NCBI GenBank assembly: GCA_019323525.1
Contig: JAHWHD010000070.1
Location: 1 to 8,201, forward strand
Reading direction: 5' to 3'
DNA from: Candidatus Woesearchaeota archaeon
GTDB lineage: Archaea > Nanobdellota > Nanobdellia > Woesearchaeales > JAHWHD01
DNA length: 8,201 nucleotides
The notes under the pieces were generated by a model, which saw only the letters and a program-made list of their open reading frames with translations, was not told the origin of the DNA and ran no database searches. The translations under genes and the position numbers were made by a program. Below, piece after piece: positions 7,144 through 8,201 of this stretch (positions within the stretch are counted from its first letter, which is position 1; every line of letters starts with the position of its first letter).

Positions 7144-8201
7144 ATTGATTGCCTTGTTGGCGGTATGTAAGTATCAGAGGTTGCAACCGCATCAGCAACA
7201 TCCTGCGGCAACTGCTGTTTCTGGTTCATCTCTGCAATAGTAAGCTTTGACTCAGTATCCACTAAATCATTACATCTCTCCCCAGACTCCAGCGGCCACT
7301 CTCCATAAAGAGTATACACCATACAAATTTTAGTGTAATAATTATTACTGTACTCTACAATCGCAGATGTGCCAAGAGCACCTATATAATCAGGCAGGTC
7401 AACACCGCTCTGGAGCGGGTTAGTTGTAGGCATCTTTCCTCCTAACATATAATCTTCAGCCCACAACTTTCTGTTAGTATCCCCTCTTAACTCGAGATTG
7501 AACTTCATCCTGTTATTTGATTGGTTAGCTGAACTCCCGCAGTTAACTGCGAAAGTGATCTTGTAAAGGTACTGTTTCTGTTCACCAGACTCATTGACAA
7601 ACTCCATCTTTGAGCGTTCACCCTCTGCATGCATTATCATGTTAGTTTCAGGGTCATAAAAAACTCCTGCAATCTCAGACGGTTTGTCGACATGCCCGAA
7701 CCAGTTACAGAAACTGTCTTCCCATTTACCTTTCATAAAATTGGCAACATCTTCGTTACTGAACAATTTCTCAGCCCAGTCAACAGTTTTATCATCCCAT
7801 CCGAAAAGGTTAGTCAGTTCCTGGCCTGACTTTGCCCATGAGTATAACCTTGAGGCATCGACCCTTGCTTTCTCATTGTTAAAAGCTTTTATCCGCGACT
7901 TTATCCACTCAGTGTTCCTTGAATAACCGCCCGTGTCAGTCTCGTACCTGACCTGCATATTGCCATTTTCGTCAAAATAAGCTTCAGAAGTTCTCCTTAT
8001 ACCCCTTTCATCATAGAACGTCTTTCCATTGTTTTCAGAAAACGCCTTTACATACTGGTCATACTGTTGCAAAGTAATCGGTACTTGCATTGTTCCACCG
8101 CCTGCTAGTTGTTTAGTAATACTTACCTGCCTCTGAAGACCATCAGCTGTCATCTTATCTCTGATCAGAAAAGTGTCTCCGAACATGTTATAGGTTTCGT
8201 A
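7140..8201 (-). CDS. Unrecognised protein, probably exported, C-terminal part (5' end beyond window)
   Basis: The frame is open to the right edge: five more sense codons (Y-E-T-Y-N) precede the first in-window ATG at 8186, so that ATG is probably internal and the true N-terminus lies outside. The visible 353 residues are hydrophilic, rich in Asn, Gln, Asp and Glu, with no membrane segment. Counting from the ATG at 8186, an aromatic helical stretch (about 122-165) holds several W/F residues and C160 (CNWFGH). A beta-rich domain follows (about 207-300), with C216 in A-V-N-C-G, then a strand pattern leading to K-I-C288 and finally C305. The Gln-rich tail (about 318-330) looks disordered. Four cysteines and the lack of soluble-enzyme motifs favour an extracytoplasmic protein, but no signal peptide can be seen. 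It overlaps the membrane-protein gene by ATGA. I assign no function. Confidence 0.9.
   Translation of the reverse strand, partial: YETYNMFGDTFLIRDKMTADGLQRQVSITKQLAGGGTMQVPITLQQYDQYVKAFSENNGKTFYDERGIRRTSEAYFDENGNMQVRYETDTGGYSRNTEWIKSRIKAFNNEKARVDASRLYSWAKSGQELTNLFGWDDKTVDWAEKLFSNEDVANFMKGKWEDSFCNWFGHVDKPSEIAGVFYDPETNMIMHAEGERSKMEFVNESGEQKQYLYKITFAVNCGSSANQSNNRMKFNLELRGDTNRKLWAEDYMLGGKMPTTNPLQSGVDLPDYIGALGTSAIVEYSNNYYTKICMVYTLYGEWPLESGERCNDLVDTESKLTIAEMNQKQQLPQDVADAVATSDTYIPPTRQSI

Noticed and set aside
8184..8186. ATG at 8186 as the true start of the upstream gene
   Set aside because: The frame stays open through five further codons to the window edge, and the resulting N-terminus has no signal or start context, so the gene probably begins outside.
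1..8201. tRNA, rRNA, CRISPR arrays, insertion sequences
   Set aside because: No cloverleaf, rRNA-like segment, regularly spaced direct repeats, or transposase with terminal repeats was seen on either strand; nearly every base is in a long minus-strand gene.

Overview
The window looks like a piece of a DPANN-type archaeal chromosome, most likely in the Woesearchaeota/Pacearchaeota/Aenigmarchaeota range. This is inferred from gene style, not from any marker gene. The DNA is moderately AT-rich, arginine is mostly AGA/AGG and isoleucine often ATA. No Shine-Dalgarno sequence precedes the internal starts. One protein begins with an archaeal type IV pilin-like (class III) leader of the form KKRGQITIF. 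Large exported, cysteine-bearing proteins of unknown function beside small polytopic membrane proteins are typical of these lineages.

All coding capacity is on the minus strand, so transcription runs from high to low coordinates. In transcription order the genes are: (A) 8201-7140, the 3' part (353 visible codons) of a protein I do not recognise, open at the right edge; (B) 7143-6379, a 254-residue membrane protein with about six membrane segments; a 66-bp gap holding a long imperfect inverted repeat; (C) 6312-4435, a 625-residue protein anchored by one N-terminal class III-like signal/membrane segment, with a large extracytoplasmic part carrying eight cysteines; (D) 4438-1, at least 1479 codons of a giant secreted protein, open at the left edge. 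D has a Sec-type signal peptide, two fibronectin type III-like domains, about three Ig-like beta domains and then a long cysteine-rich region.

A/B and C/D are each joined by a 4-base ATGA overlap, so translation is probably coupled within each pair. With one strand, tight packing and only 66 bp between B and C, the simplest model is one operon for a cell-surface or secreted assembly. In that model B is a membrane component, C a pilin-like anchored subunit, D the large surface protein, and A a further (probably exported) partner. The function is unknown, and nothing visible identifies an enzyme. No RNA genes, CRISPR arrays, insertion sequences or origins were seen. The only non-coding stretch is the 66-bp gap.
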